Assembly (NCBI GenBank): GCA_051294375.1
Contig: CM119264.1
Span: forward strand, 20,302,248 to 20,366,247
Length of the DNA stretch: 64,000 nucleotides
Direction of reading: 5' to 3'
DNA from: Paraspadella gotoi
Lineage: Eukaryota > Chaetognatha
Shown here: piece after piece, positions 51,990 through 63,741 of the stretch
Layout of the letters: each line of letters begins with the position of its first letter
Position numbering within the stretch: the first letter of the stretch is position 1
The notes under the pieces: model-generated
What the model was told of the DNA's origin: nothing
Seen by the model: the letters and a program-made list of their open reading frames with translations, nothing else
Database searches by the model: none
Translations under genes and position numbers: made by a program

Positions 51990-54900
51990 ACGACGTTAAT
52001 GTAAAAGGAAGGGACTTTTTTTTTCTACTCTTTTTTTTTCAGTCAGGATGAATATCAACTGCAATGTTCTTCTGTTTGCAATTGATTAATATTTCTCGCG
52101 GATATAAGGGTGGGGTGGCGAAACGTTCGAGAATTTTTCGTTACCGTTTAAAAAATGCTAATTCGTTAGGACGGGTTTATAATCGGGGAACGCGTCGGGC
52201 TCGGACCTCACGTTTACTCGCTGGCGAAAATGAAGGTTAAGAATGCGAGGGCAGTGGTGAGAAAAAAGCTATGTAAACGAAACGAAATATAAAAACAGAA
52301 ACAAACCCGAAAAATATATAAAACAAGCTATTATGTTTGTGCATTTTTTCTTTGTTAATTTTTTTTTTTGGTTTTTATAGTTATTAACCTATTTTATTTA
52401 TTTCTTTCGATAATAGCCCCTCGACTCGAAACCTGATAATCTGCAACTATTTCACGGCTGGGGATCAGACTCTCTCTCTCCTTCACGTTCTCTCTCTCTT
52501 TCTCTCTCTGTCTTTGTTAGCATTATCCGACCAAATTTAAATTTTAATGGGAACGGCATTAAACAAATCTATTGTTGGTATTCATTTTTGTGTTGTGTTG
52601 TGTTCCAAACCATGAGAAAGTGAAGTGAAAGTTTGGAATCAAAATTTAGGCAGTTATATCTTGAAAACTATTATATTAGTGAATACTAATCTGTAGTTAT
52701 TTTTATTTTTTTACAAATAAAGTAGCCCAGTCAGCTTATTTTGTTATATTTTATTTTTTATATATTCAGATTCCTCGTTAAAAGTTGATAAAATCAAATA
52801 TAAATATTTTTCAAAAATTATGTCATTAAGTAGGTTAAAATTACAAAAAACTATTTTAAAGCAGGAAATTGAAATTCGGCCTCTTAAATATAGTTTTTTA
52901 CATTTTTAACAAACTTAATGTAATAATTTTAAAAAAGAATTATACTTCCTTATATCAACTTTTTGCAAGGAATCCAAATCTGATCTTAAAATTAAAAAAA
53001 TTGTATTTTGAAAATTTTAACTAAGGTATAAAATTAAAAAATAAATTTACCAAAGTATTTTTATTGATTTTTATTTTTATGTTTTATATGCTAATTTTTA
53101 ATTTTCTTAAATTTTATAATTTTCACATCACTCTAATGAGTAATTCACTAATTTAATTTAAATTTTTTAAAAATAATTTAATTTTTTTAATAGAGCTCCA
53201 TGTATAATGTAATTTATTTCAATTTGTTATTGTTAGTAAGTTTTTACTGTTTAAAAACGGTAAAATGGAAACAAAAAATCTTAAAAGAGTAGTGATCTCG
53301 CCAGAGAGAGAGAGACAGAAAGAGACAGAGACAGAGAGTGTACGAACATTTGCGGTTCGTGCGACTTCGAAATCGGGAATCTAATTTGATGCCATCGATC
53401 AAATAACTTTGTTTCCAAACATAAAACGTATTCTGACTAAATCTGGGAGCCGTAAAATAACGAAAATCACAGATGTAAATTTGGGATTTTGTATTGAGAA
53501 AAAAAGCTCGGAATAAATGGCAATAATAAAAGTTTTTAGAAGGAAAAAAATAATCAGAGAGAGAGAGAAAGATAGAGAGAAGTTGGACCGCCGCTGGAAG
53601 AAAAAATGAGAGAGAGAGAGCGACATATAATTAAAAGAGAGAGAGAGGGAAGCTTGACAGCCACTGGACAGCCGCTGGACAGCCGCTGGACAGCCCGCTG
53701 CAAAGTTTTTACACGAATCAGAAGCAGCGACGGAGAAAAAGAGAGAGAGAGAGCGACATATAATTAAAAGAAAAAATGGCGCCGGATGTAGCAAAAGCTC
53801 CTCCCAGCCCAAAGACTCGGGTACGCGCCCTGCTGATTCACACAAGAAAAGTAAAAAAAAGGGAGTCCTTGTGAACTGCTCGCGGCATCGTTTTTTACAT
53901 TGTTGAGCCCACAATATATATAAATTTTTTTTGGTAAAAAGAGAGAGAGAGAGGGAGAGAGAAAGAAGCTGGACAGACGCTGCAGAGCCGGAACTCGCTT
54001 TTAGACAAATCAGAAGAAGCAGTGACTGAGAAAAAGAGAGAGAAAGAGAGAGAGAGAGAGCGACATATAATTAAAACGTTTTTGTTTTGTAAATAAAACA
54101 TAAACAAATATGAATATTGATATGAAACATGACAATTTCAAAGATCTTGATGATTAGAAGCCATATCTAAATTTTCAACTACCTATGATATCACACTTTC
54201 AATAGCCATGATGGTAAAAAAGCGTGATGCCGACGACAACGACGACGACACAAAGAAGCTGAGCCGAAACAAAATCTTGCCAGGACGGGCTTTAGCAAAA
54301 AATGTAATTATAACTTTTTACAATTTTGATTTTTTATTGCCGATAATTTGCAAAAAATGGTAAAATCATTGTAAGATGATGATGATGAATTTTTAATGTA
54401 TTTATCAATTTTGACCCACTTATCAAGATAACTTTTTATAAGCTATTTGATTCTGCTTTAAAAATATAAAATTCAAAAAATTAAATAAATGTTAAAAAAT
54501 AATTACTAAGGCGTCGACCAATTTTAGAAAGTTTTGGTCCATTGAAAGTTTACTTAGAAATGTATAAATTCTCATTTGGGAAGGTTCTCAAATCAAACTT
54601 TTGACCCACCCCATTGACATAGATTGTCCCTGTCTTTCTCTCTCTCTCTCTGATTCTCTCCCTCCCTCTCTCCATCCCCTCCCCTCTTTTTCCTCGCTCA
54701 TCTTTTCGGGTCTCCCTCAGTTTAATTCGATCGATTGTTACTGCTTCTGTTTTTTTGTTTCAAACTTCACGTCGTCACGTGAACATCACGGGTGCTCCTG
54801 CTGCCCTTCCTGTCCTGTCTCTCGCGTCTACGGTCCCGCAGGATCGTCAGCGTCTCGACGCATAAAATGCTGCATTTAAATCTCGCTCGCTGTGTTCGTT

Positions 54901-55236
54901 TCATCCCATCGCGTTTACTGGTCTAGATATTACATATTGTTCACATTTCCCGCAAAAACCATATTGAACTCATAAAAGTTTTTTATCACCAACTACTTTT
55001 TTTTGCATTTCTTCAATTTAAGCATTCTACCGTCTTTGATTTATCTACCGTACTAATTCTTTTTTTTTCGGTTCAAACTTAAATATATTTATAAATTTAT
55101 AAAAAAAAGGATATTTTTTTCCTCTGATATAATTTCACGCCGAATCGCGTCGAGATAAGCAAAACAAATATGAAATGATTTTTTTTTAAATTTTTTTGGA
55201 CGCCAACGATTCGTTCCGGGAGCGATCGGAAAAAAC
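51990..55236. other. Intergenic region with GA-rich and R9 repeats, no supported gene
   Basis: Contains a CG-containing patch at about 52090-52260, an R5-related block (52640-53260), R9 copies with GA tracts and GACAGCCGCTG units (53280-54110), a (CGA)n patch (54210-54260) and a CG-richer patch at 54750-54900. The patches could be promoters or lost exons, but I see no splice-supported coding sequence. Confidence 0.45.
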
Positions 55237-55284
55237 AAAATAACTAATTATTTTAACGTCATCACATGCACAGAAAGTATTATT

Positions 55285-55425
55285 ATGAATAAATTTAATT
55301 TCATAATAGAGAAGGCAGTGCGAGTACCAAAAAAACCCTCTTTTTTGCCAGATATTTCGACTTAGAAAAAAAAGTTTTTTTTGTACTCGCACTGCCTTCT
55401 CCATTATGAAATTAAATTTATTCAT
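55285..55425. repeat. Foldback (MITE-like) hairpin, 43-bp arms
   Basis: 55285-55327 and 55383-55425 are near-perfect inverted repeats with a 55-bp loop. An identical 17-bp AAAATAACTAATTATTT occurs on both sides (55237 and 55427). Confidence 0.8.
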
Positions 55426-55502
55426 AAAAATAACTAATTATTTATTGAGATAATTTCGTCATGTCATATCTATTTGTATTGATTTTGTAATAAAGGTTTT
55501 TT

Positions 55503-55700
55503 CCAGGGATGTGGAGCTGGAGCTGGAGCTGGAGTCGGAGCTGCCGGAGGTGGCATATTTGGCCGGAGCTGGAGCTGGAGCTGGAGCTGAATTTATTTTC
55601 CTACGGAGCGGGAGCTGGAGCTGGAGCTGAGATTTTATCTTGGCCGGAGCTGGAGCTGGAGTCGGAGCGGGCAAAAAAAGTTTCAACTCCAGCTCCAAGA
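55503..55700. repeat. GAGCTG hexamer minisatellite, left array
   Basis: Begins CCAGGGATGTGGAGCTGG and continues as degenerate GAGCTG/GGAGCC units. The Trp/Ser ORF over it is an artefact. Confidence 0.85.
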
Positions 55701-56339
55701 AAATTTTTGGAAATAATAAAATTGATAAAAATGAAAAATAATATTAATTTTTTTCAGCTTGATTAAAACGTTCTCTTGTTTGTTCAGTATAGATTTGAAA
55801 TCAAATCCAAATTATCATTTGCATAATCTAAATGTTAAGCCGTGACTTAGTAAAATATTTTTTCCTTTAAAATTAAACCTTTTTTTTAATTGCTTCATAG
55901 TGACACATTTACAATTATATTAAATAAGTGTACGTAAAATACATTTAACATTAACGTATTTTAAGACAAGTGCATCATTTTATGGTATTTATCTTAATTA
56001 TATTACGTATTTATGCCATTTATTTATTACACCTTTTAGTTTATTTTATAATATATTCGCTTCACTTCTAGTTTACCTTAAATTCATGACAGTTTCAGTT
56101 TACTAAACTTTACGTCAAATTTAGGACATGGTTATTGGTCATTGGTGACTGGTTATTTACATCTTTTTTATGTTAGTCAATTTACCCAAGTCAATTATAT
56201 CAAATTCATACTTATCATTTTTTAAATCATTTGTCCTTTAGATTCATATGTCATTTTATGTTAGTGTGTGAGTATGTCAGTACTTATTATGTTTGGTTTG
56301 GTTATTTAAAGGGTACGCTATGACAAACGCCTATGCCCT

Positions 56340-56573
56340 GCTGACTTTGGGTACATTATGACAAACCCCTATGCCCTGGGTACGCTACAACAAACTCCTA
56401 TGCCCACAACTCGTGCTCTATCACTCTCTCCGACTATGGTAACAGTCTTGTCAGACACCTCTCAGGCTTGAGGAACCTGAGTGATGCTTTGGCCCGGGGA
56501 TCCTGTGGCGGTATATTCACACCGCCTCACGTCCATAATCGTTCAGCCAAATCCATTGGCTTCGTATGGACCA
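56340..56573 (+). mobile_element. T4 element fragment: interior end, purine tract and LTR start
   Basis: CTCTCTCCGACTATGGTAAC and the following sequence resemble the region just before T2's second LTR (around 14865). Then GGCCCGGGGATCC and TGTGGCGGTATATTCACACC at about 56510 match the start of the solo LTR at 50541. It is truncated after about 63 bp of LTR. Confidence 0.5.
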
Positions 56574-57752
56574 TTTTATAGGATACCAAAATTTTAAAAA
56601 TTGAACAAAGCAAACTCCTGTAGTTATTACATAAAGCAATTGGTAAAAATATTTTCCAGCGATTTTTTAAAAAAAATTTTAACTTATATATTTTTTATTA
56701 TTTATCAAATATTTTTATAATATTGATTAAATAATGTTTTAAATCTTTTCTTTAGGTGCAGGACAGTAAGAAACAACTTTATATTTTTAGCTCCAGAGCT
56801 TTTATAATGCAATAATCATTATTTTTAAAATTATCTACTTACCTTGTTCATATTACTTTTTTAATTGATTTAATAATAATTTACTGAATAAATAGCAACC
56901 ATTTTTTTCTGGCTTAATGATTCAATCGCTCACAACTTCAAATAATAAAATTTAAATATCAAATTAATTAGCATATTTTGATAAATTTTTATATTGTTTT
57001 TATATTTGTTTATTTCTTTTTATTAATGCACTTATTTTATACAAATTAAAATTGAAATAATTTATATCTATTCAAAATATTTTTTTACATAATTTTTTTA
57101 ATAAAATGTATTTTAAAGTAAAAAAATTATCTAAAAATTAAAAAAGTGAGAAATGATGATTCATTTAAATTTAATGTTCTGCAAAGAAAAATTTATAAAA
57201 ATTGAATTCGAAATATAGTATCATAAATGGTAAGAACTTATCTTGGACATTGTTATCTCAGAAATAACATTATTAACAAAGTTCCGCACAATATATAAAA
57301 GTTAACTGACTGTACCATTGGGACACACTGTAGTTACTATTTCAGAGAGTTAAAAAGTCGAGAAATTTTGACCTTTTTTTTCCAATTTTGACACTGAAGA
57401 CAAAAAATTTATGATAACATGTTTTATATGTTTGGTCTAATTTTTTATGAAAAATCTGAAACAGTAATAAAAATTAAAGAAAATTTATTTTGAAAATTTC
57501 TTATTTTATAAAGATAATACTATATTGCATGCCATAAATACACGGGCTAAAAAATTTATTTTAGGTAATACTTGGCAGACTGGTAAGTCATTACTAAATG
57601 CTTCTTGTGCAATGTGTTTCATACTTGTGTAGTCAGTTGACACATACTGTCATATAGTGTAGGCTGGAACCCCGAACTCAGTATATTTCTTGTAATGTCT
57701 GGTTGTTTGTAATGAAACTTTGCACAGTAGTGATCAACCATAAAACTTTTTA
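56574..57752. other. AT-rich intergenic DNA, nothing recognised
   Basis: No coding, repeat or RNA features that I can support. Confidence 0.5.
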
Positions 57753-58440
57753 GTCAGATCTGCTTTCAGCAGATCCCGACTCTATAATTCTGTTTGTCGG
57801 TCCGTCGGTCCGCCCCTCAATCTTGTCGGGCATTCATTTATATCATGTCAGAATATCGAATTATGATAATTTATGCAAAAAAAAACAATGTCCGTCCGTC
57901 CGTCTGTCTGTCCTTTCGTCCGTCTGTCCTTCCGTCCGTCCATCCATCCGTCCCACCTTAGCAAAAAACACCAATTACTCGTGATTGGATGGATGGATTG
58001 GAATGAAATTTTGTGTGTGGGTAGGGAAGTGTGTGATTGAGCTGGATATGAAGTTTCGATAGAATCGTCCGAGTGGAAATGAGTTTAAATGGAAAAAACA
58101 AAAAAATATATTTCACTATTTGAACACCAATTACTCATGAGTGGATGGGGCGATTGACTTGAAATTTTGTATTTGGGTAGAAAAGTGTGTGATTAAACTG
58201 GAAATCAAGTTTCGATAGAATCGTTTGAGTGGAAATGAGTTTGAATGAAAAAAACAAAGAACCTGTTTCACTAATTGATTATGCTTCTTTTTCTTTTTAT
58301 TTTAAATGTAAATGAGAGATGTAATAATTAATCAAATAATTAATTAATTAATTAATCAATTAGTCAATTAATTAATAAATAATTACTTAATCAGTTAATT
58401 AATCAATCAAAACAAACATTTAAAATGTAAAAGTAAAATT
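57753..58440 (+). mobile_element. TIR element R1, copy D (5' part only)
   Basis: Starts GTCAGATCTGC (one change from the other copies) with the hairpin and TCCGTCCG tract, then two ~150-bp units and an ATTAATTA tail. The 3' GCAGATCCGAC end is missing. Confidence 0.75.
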
Positions 58441-58732
58441 TTAGATAAATGTTATTTTATATAAAGTAAATAAACTATTAATTATGTGGGGAGTAAATGT
58501 TTATCTCTTACTCTCTTATACTCTCTTATACACCTTGTCTACATTTAAGTACAAATCGTGTTCTCATACATTAAATATTAAAAAATACATAATTATTATT
58601 AATAAATGAATTATCAAATGATTTCATACATGAATTAATTAAATTATTATTTATTTAAATATAAGCAAATAAGTAATTAATAAAATTAGAACTAATTTAA
58701 ATATAAGCAACATTAATCATTAAACTTTAAAG

Positions 58733-58920
58733 GGTCGGAGCTGGGAGCCGGAGCGGGAGCTGGAGCTGTCTCAAAATTTTTAGTAGAGCTGGAGCTGGAG
58801 TCGGAGCTGGAAAAAAATTTAGGATGGAGCCGGAGCTGGAGCTGGAGCTGAAAATTTTTTGGGCCGGAGCTGGAGTTGGAGCTGGAGCTGGAGAAAAAAT
58901 GGCCAGCTCCACAACCCTGG
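58733..58920. repeat. GAGCTG hexamer minisatellite, right array
   Basis: The same unit as the array at 55503, ending CCAGCTCCACAACCCTGG, which is the reverse complement (one mismatch) of the left array's start. The two may bound a single foldback element of about 3.4 kb. Confidence 0.8.
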
Positions 58921-59160
58921 TTTTTTCAGTATTAAAATTTTTTTTACTTTAATAGGTCATATATCGAAAAGTAATCCCGTATTTGAAATTATCACTTCCC
59001 TAAAAATTATATTGAATTTTAAAAACTTCATATTTTAATGACATGTTATTAAATGATTATTATTTTTTTTTTAAATATTATTTTCGGCGGTTAATCTTAT
59101 TTAGAATCTCAAAACAGATATGCAGTTTTGCACAATCAATTCTTAACTACACGACTTTTT

Positions 59161-59711
59161 ATGACAGCCATGTCATCATCCGCTAAAGCTGAAGTGACGT
59201 TCGGTCCCCGGAACAAGCTTATTTAATACCATCGCCGTCGTTACTTAAAAACTTTGATGTCATGCGATGACATCTCCAACTACACTGCTACATCCGTTCT
59301 TGATGTCACGTGATAAGATTGTAATGCCGTGTAATGGTGGCCACACAGGACCGCATCGAGGCAGCGACTTCCGCCGATGCCAGGGTAGGTATAAATCATG
59401 TGCAGATGCAGATGATTTTATGATTAGGATATAAATTTCAGTAAGTGACCACAAGAGCCATACCGTAATTTTCAGCTTGTTTATGCGGTTTTAAGCGAGA
59501 CAATCGAAATTGTAGAAAGTAATGTTTAAATATTATCTACGAATCTTTCCTCGACTCTTTACGCACTCGTCTCTCTCAAAAAAGTGACGTTGTCGATGAT
59601 GAAAGAAATAATTTTAATATTATTAAATCACAGACGAAGAATTTGACAAACGATAACAGTAAAAGCGAGAAGACAGATTTACAATTGACTCCGAAGCAGA
59701 AACTAAATTGA
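59161..59711 (+). CDS. Possible three-exon small gene (hypothetical)
   Basis: Three short open segments with plausible splice sites join in phase 0: 59161-59193 (MTAMSSSAKAE, donor GTGACG), 59349-59384 (DRIEAATSADAR, acceptor CACACAG, donor GTAGGT) and 59634-59711 (TKNLTNDNSKSEKTDLQL to KQKLN and TGA, acceptor AAATCACAG). An AATAAA follows at 59763. The product would be about 48 residues, hydrophilic, with no signal peptide or membrane span. I recognise no family. It could be the end of a gene with unseen upstream exons, a small peptide gene, or coincidence. It lies tail-to-tail with the sulfotransferase gene. Confidence 0.35.
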
Positions 59712-59762
59712 TTGTTTCTTCAGAAGGAGGTAGTTGGGTGGTTTTCGAAAAAGTTTCAATAC

Positions 59763-59768
59763 AATAAA
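59763..59768 (+). terminator. Candidate polyadenylation signal
   Basis: AATAAA 52 bp after the stop of the hypothetical small gene, within AT-rich DNA, so weak on its own. Confidence 0.3.
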
Positions 59769-60191
59769 TAATTTTTTTTACGTTAATTAAGTTTATCGTT
59801 AAAAAGTGGTTATAATTTTTGACGAAACAAATAAAATATTAATTTTTTTTTCGAAAAAAAAAAATCATTTAACTACTACATGCACTAAACAATTTACTAA
59901 ATAAAATCCAATAAACAATTCAAGCGCTGGTCATAAAGATTCATTTTAAATATTTTTAGATCATCTTCTTTTCTTCTCTTATTAATAACATTATTAATAA
60001 AAGCAAATAATAAATATGTTTTATCAAGGAAATGTTAATTAGTAAGCAAAATTAAAAGAAAGAAAAATTAAAGCTAACGACCTATTTTTCCAGACCATCG
60101 CAAAATACAAAACAAAAACAGTTGAGGGGGGATCATAAAGGGCATGCTCGAAACGAAAAAAGAATGTTTTGTTTCCTGGCAGATCGAATTT

Positions 60192-61829
60192 TTATCGTTT
60201 GACGTCGTCAGCGTCGCCGTCTTTGATAGTTTCGTTCGCCGCAATCTTGTAGGGAAAGTCTTTTAGGTCTGCCAAACGACGGTGGCAGAGATTGTCGACA
60301 ATGTCTGACTGTTCCTGGGTCATGATGTTCTTCCAATCAGAATTAGAGCCTCGACGGAAGAGTCGATGCATCGGCCAAAAGAGATGGCCTTCCTCCTCTT
60401 GTTTCAGCGTCCACGATCGCATGTTGTCCAGTGCCGTCGTTCGTTGAACGTTCTTGAAAAATTAAGAAGAATAAAATGTTTAATGATTCAAAAATTTCGA
60501 CGAAAAAAACAAAAAAACAACAAAACGACCAATAAACTACCAACAAACAAACTCTCGTCGATTAACTCGCCTCTTTCATCCGAATTTCCCCCATCGTCTT
60601 GACTCACCTGATAGAATTTTTTGTTGCGAGGACATCCGAAGAATCGGCCCAATTCGACCATTTCTTCGACAAAGTTCGACTTGAGATTCTCGAAACAGAT
60701 GACGTGAACGCTTTCCGATCTGGATTTTGATTCCACCAAGTTTTTCCAGTGGTCGGCGTGAAACTGAAACCAGTCGCCGGAAACCAGGGATCCTGAGGAG
60801 AAATGACATATTTTGTTTACATATTTTTTTCTTATTCTTCAATCCGTTGCTTTTTTGCTCAATATTTCTCTCTATCATTCACCTTCACACCATCGAAGAA
60901 AGAAAGGGTTAAAGCCGCCGACGAAGATTTTCTTCTCGGACAAACTGATGTTATGAAAATCTCTGATGAACCAGAAGAGAGAGTTCACGGTGGCTTTGGG
61001 ATGTCGAGTTAGAAAGATGATTCTGAGGGAGAGAAAACTCACTTTTAAGGATGCATGTCTAAAATTTTCAAGTGTTTGGTACGTATACTTCTATCTTTAT
61101 TTTATTTTATTTTTCTATATTTTTCTTTATACACCTTAGCGTAAACTGACTCACTTGAGTTTCTTGTTCGTCTTGGCGTCTTCCGGTAAGAGATGGTAAG
61201 GTAGATGCGTCTGGAATATTCTTCGCTTTCCTGGTGGTATGTTTTTTAAGTCATCCATGAAGTTCGGCGACTCAATGTTTATCCACATTTGTTCCTAGAT
61301 TTTTGATTAGAGGTCGGTTGGGGGAGAAGTGGGTTGCTGCATTAAATCTTAAATTGACTAGTTTTTATTTGAACCGTGTGATTATTCAATAGAGAGAACA
61401 AGAAAAAAGAAATTTGACTTACCAACCGCATTTCCCGTTCATTGTTGAGTACGAGAGGGAGGAAGCCTTTGGCCCAATGGTTGCCAGATTTGGGATAAGA
61501 CACGAGGAGAACGTCGCCCTCTTCGAAAGTGAAGTCACGACGAAGGGAAGTTAGGGATGGGATGTCAACATATCCCGCCAGGGGCACGCCTAAAATGGAT
61601 CGGGGGAGGGGGAGACATCTGGATGATAAATATGACCGTCAGACTGAAAAAATAGAGCCGCACTGATTGAACTATCTGCTAAAAGTTCAACGTCCCGAAA
61701 AAAAAGAGCAGATGCCTTTAACTTTATGGTATAAAGACACTACGGTCTTCGTATGATTCACTAACAACTTAATAAAGGAATGAATAAGGGAGACGGGAAT
61801 TGTCGAGACAGTGGACTCAAGAACAAAAT

Positions 61830-61923
<94 letters not shown>

Positions 61924-63741
61924 TGTTTAAAGTGCACTCGAACGAAAAAAAACTTGCTTCGAATAAAAGACGTTTGGTCATCCGCAGGAAATGACTCTTA
62001 AGCATCGATATTTTATCCTCCTTTTTCTTTCCTTAATTTTGTTTAGCCTTTTTTGCGATCATTTAAAGTGCCAAATTCTTCGATCTAGTATTCGTTTGTT
62101 TACCTTCGCAAAAGCTGTAGTCGAGGAAAGCGGGGTCACTGACTTGGCGAGCCACGCAAGAATCGACCTAAAGAGTGTAGAGTAATATTTATCGGTCGAG
62201 GAAGAAGGAAAGGGAAAAGGGGAAAAAGGAATAGATAGAAAGAAAGAAAGAAAGAAAATTAATAATGAATAAAAGAAAAAATAAGGAAATGGTTATAAAT
62301 CGAAACTACAGTCCTATGCAAAAAAAAAAAACCAAAAAAAACAAAAAAAACGCGCCACTTTATAACTTTAAATTTCAGACGCTCTATAAATATATTTTTA
62401 AAAATTAAATATAAAAAATACATTTAAAAAAAAGTAATCAATGTGTTTAAATTTTATTACAATCGGTCAAGTGATTTAGGAAATATAATTTTTTAAACTT
62501 GTGTTTCAAAACCAAACGGGAGAATCGACTTTTATCTACACTGATTTTTTTAAACTAGAAAAACTATAAAATGAAAAAGGCTGTTATTGTGGTTGTGACA
62601 TTCAAATTGTTCAGTCATATACTCCAATGTCTATATTTATAAGATAAACTAAAATTTAATTTTTTTTAAAAAATATATCTTATAACAAGAGAGTCGTGTG
62701 CAAAATCTGAAGTCACTATATCAGATAATTTAGCCATAGTATTTCATCATTTCATATTCGCTCCCATTTGAAATCCGTATCAAAGCTTTTTTTATTGTAT
62801 GTTTTAATAACCTTAAGATTATTATTTAGGGAGCAGGAGTAATCCAGTTATCCAGCTATCCCTCTGGATGTCCAGTATGAAAATATAAGAAGAAAAAAGA
62901 TTAATCTAAAATCTACTAGATTTTATAGATTTTTTTACATTCAGCTTTTCGCTAGAGTTCTTTATTTTAAAAAAAATATTGCTCCTAAGCTAATGGCCCA
63001 ATTTTAATAAGAAATATACCAAACTTATCATTTTTCAATAAAGTTTAAATACTTTTAAAATTAAAAAAAAAATTTAAGTACATAGGGTAATTTTTAAAGT
63101 CTGAAATAAAGTGGCGCATTTTTTTTTAACAGTAAAACGGGAAAGAAAAATTTTGTTCACTTCCCACGATGGCATTTTTTTACTAGCTACAAATAATCTG
63201 ACAATTTGCATAAATATCTCTTTGATATTGATAAGACCGACACATACACAATATCCAACAATTACCTGCAAGTCCCTAACGTTGCTAACGCAAGGAGTGG
63301 GAGACAGCAATACTTGCGACATGATTTTGTTATCTTCCCTTTTGTTTTTATTTTTTTTTCGCAAATATGGCGTCGGTGTAAAATACTAAATTCGTTTTAT
63401 CAACGAGATTCGTTAATTTTTTTGTGGGCCAAATTTTTTTTTCGTATTCAGTCTTTTTTTTTCATGATCCCGAAACTTGTTTTAAAAAGGCAGAAAAAAT
63501 CGTATTCTTCAAGATTTTAGCTCCTTTTTTATAGTTGAGGTCGATGTCTCAATGATCGTCGTCGTCGTCGTCGTTTTTCTCGTCGCTGCAATGTCGTCGT
63601 CGTCGACGTTGTAATCGTCGTCGTCATCATCGCCGTCGTCTTCGATGTCGACCTCGTCGGAATATTCCTTTCCTCTTACTTGTTTACCTCCTCTTCCCTC
63701 CCATCTTCCTCCTCCTTCTCTTCCTCCTCCTCCTCCGACAT
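60192..63741 (-). CDS. Cytosolic-type sulfotransferase (SULT family), complete
   Basis: Transfers sulfate from PAPS to small hydroxylated or amine acceptors in the cytosol. Exons in transcript order: 63741-63688, 62167-62104, 61589-61423, 61294-61155, 61022-60883, 60792-60608, 60452-60192; total 1,011 bp, 336 residues, every join in frame. Motifs: 5'-phosphosulfate loop VSYPKSGNHW (usual TYPKSGTTW), catalytic-His segment IFQTHLPYHLLP, 3'-phosphate-binding FLTRHPKATVNSLFWF, GDWFQFHADHW, and the C-terminal RRGSNSDWKNIMT (usual RKGxxGDWKN). No signal peptide or membrane span. Exon 1 (MSEEEEEEKEEEDG) is inferred from its ATG, GTAAAC donor and phase; a longer or different first exon is possible. 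The 5th exon donor at 60882 is preferred over 60890 because only it restores frame. Substrate unknown. Confidence 0.88.
61826..61919. repeat. (GA)n microsatellite in sulfotransferase intron 2
   Basis: Nearly pure GA array of about 90 bp. Confidence 0.97.
62349..63128. mobile_element. MITE-like element with ~25-bp TIRs
   Basis: The left end AAACGCGCCACTTTAT ... TTTCAGAC and right end GTCTGAAATAAAGTGGCGCA are inverted repeats about 0.78 kb apart, and the interior is AT-rich without an ORF. It sits in the sulfotransferase intron between exons 1 and 2. Confidence 0.6.
63541..63660. repeat. (GTC)n tract, acidic frame on the minus strand
   Basis: Imperfect GTC/ATC repeats. On the minus strand this reads as an Asp-rich stretch (VDIEDDGDDDDDDY) just after an AG, so it might be an optional sulfotransferase exon. 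The 336-residue model does not need it. Confidence 0.4.

Noticed and set aside
55459-55766. WSWSWS and PAPAPA ORFs over the GAGCTG array
   Set aside because: Minisatellite readings with no exon structure.
60576-60878. 100-codon minus-strand ORF overlapping sulfotransferase exon 6
   Set aside because: It is a shifted frame. The frame joined by phase to exons 5 and 7 carries the GDWFQFHADHW family motif.
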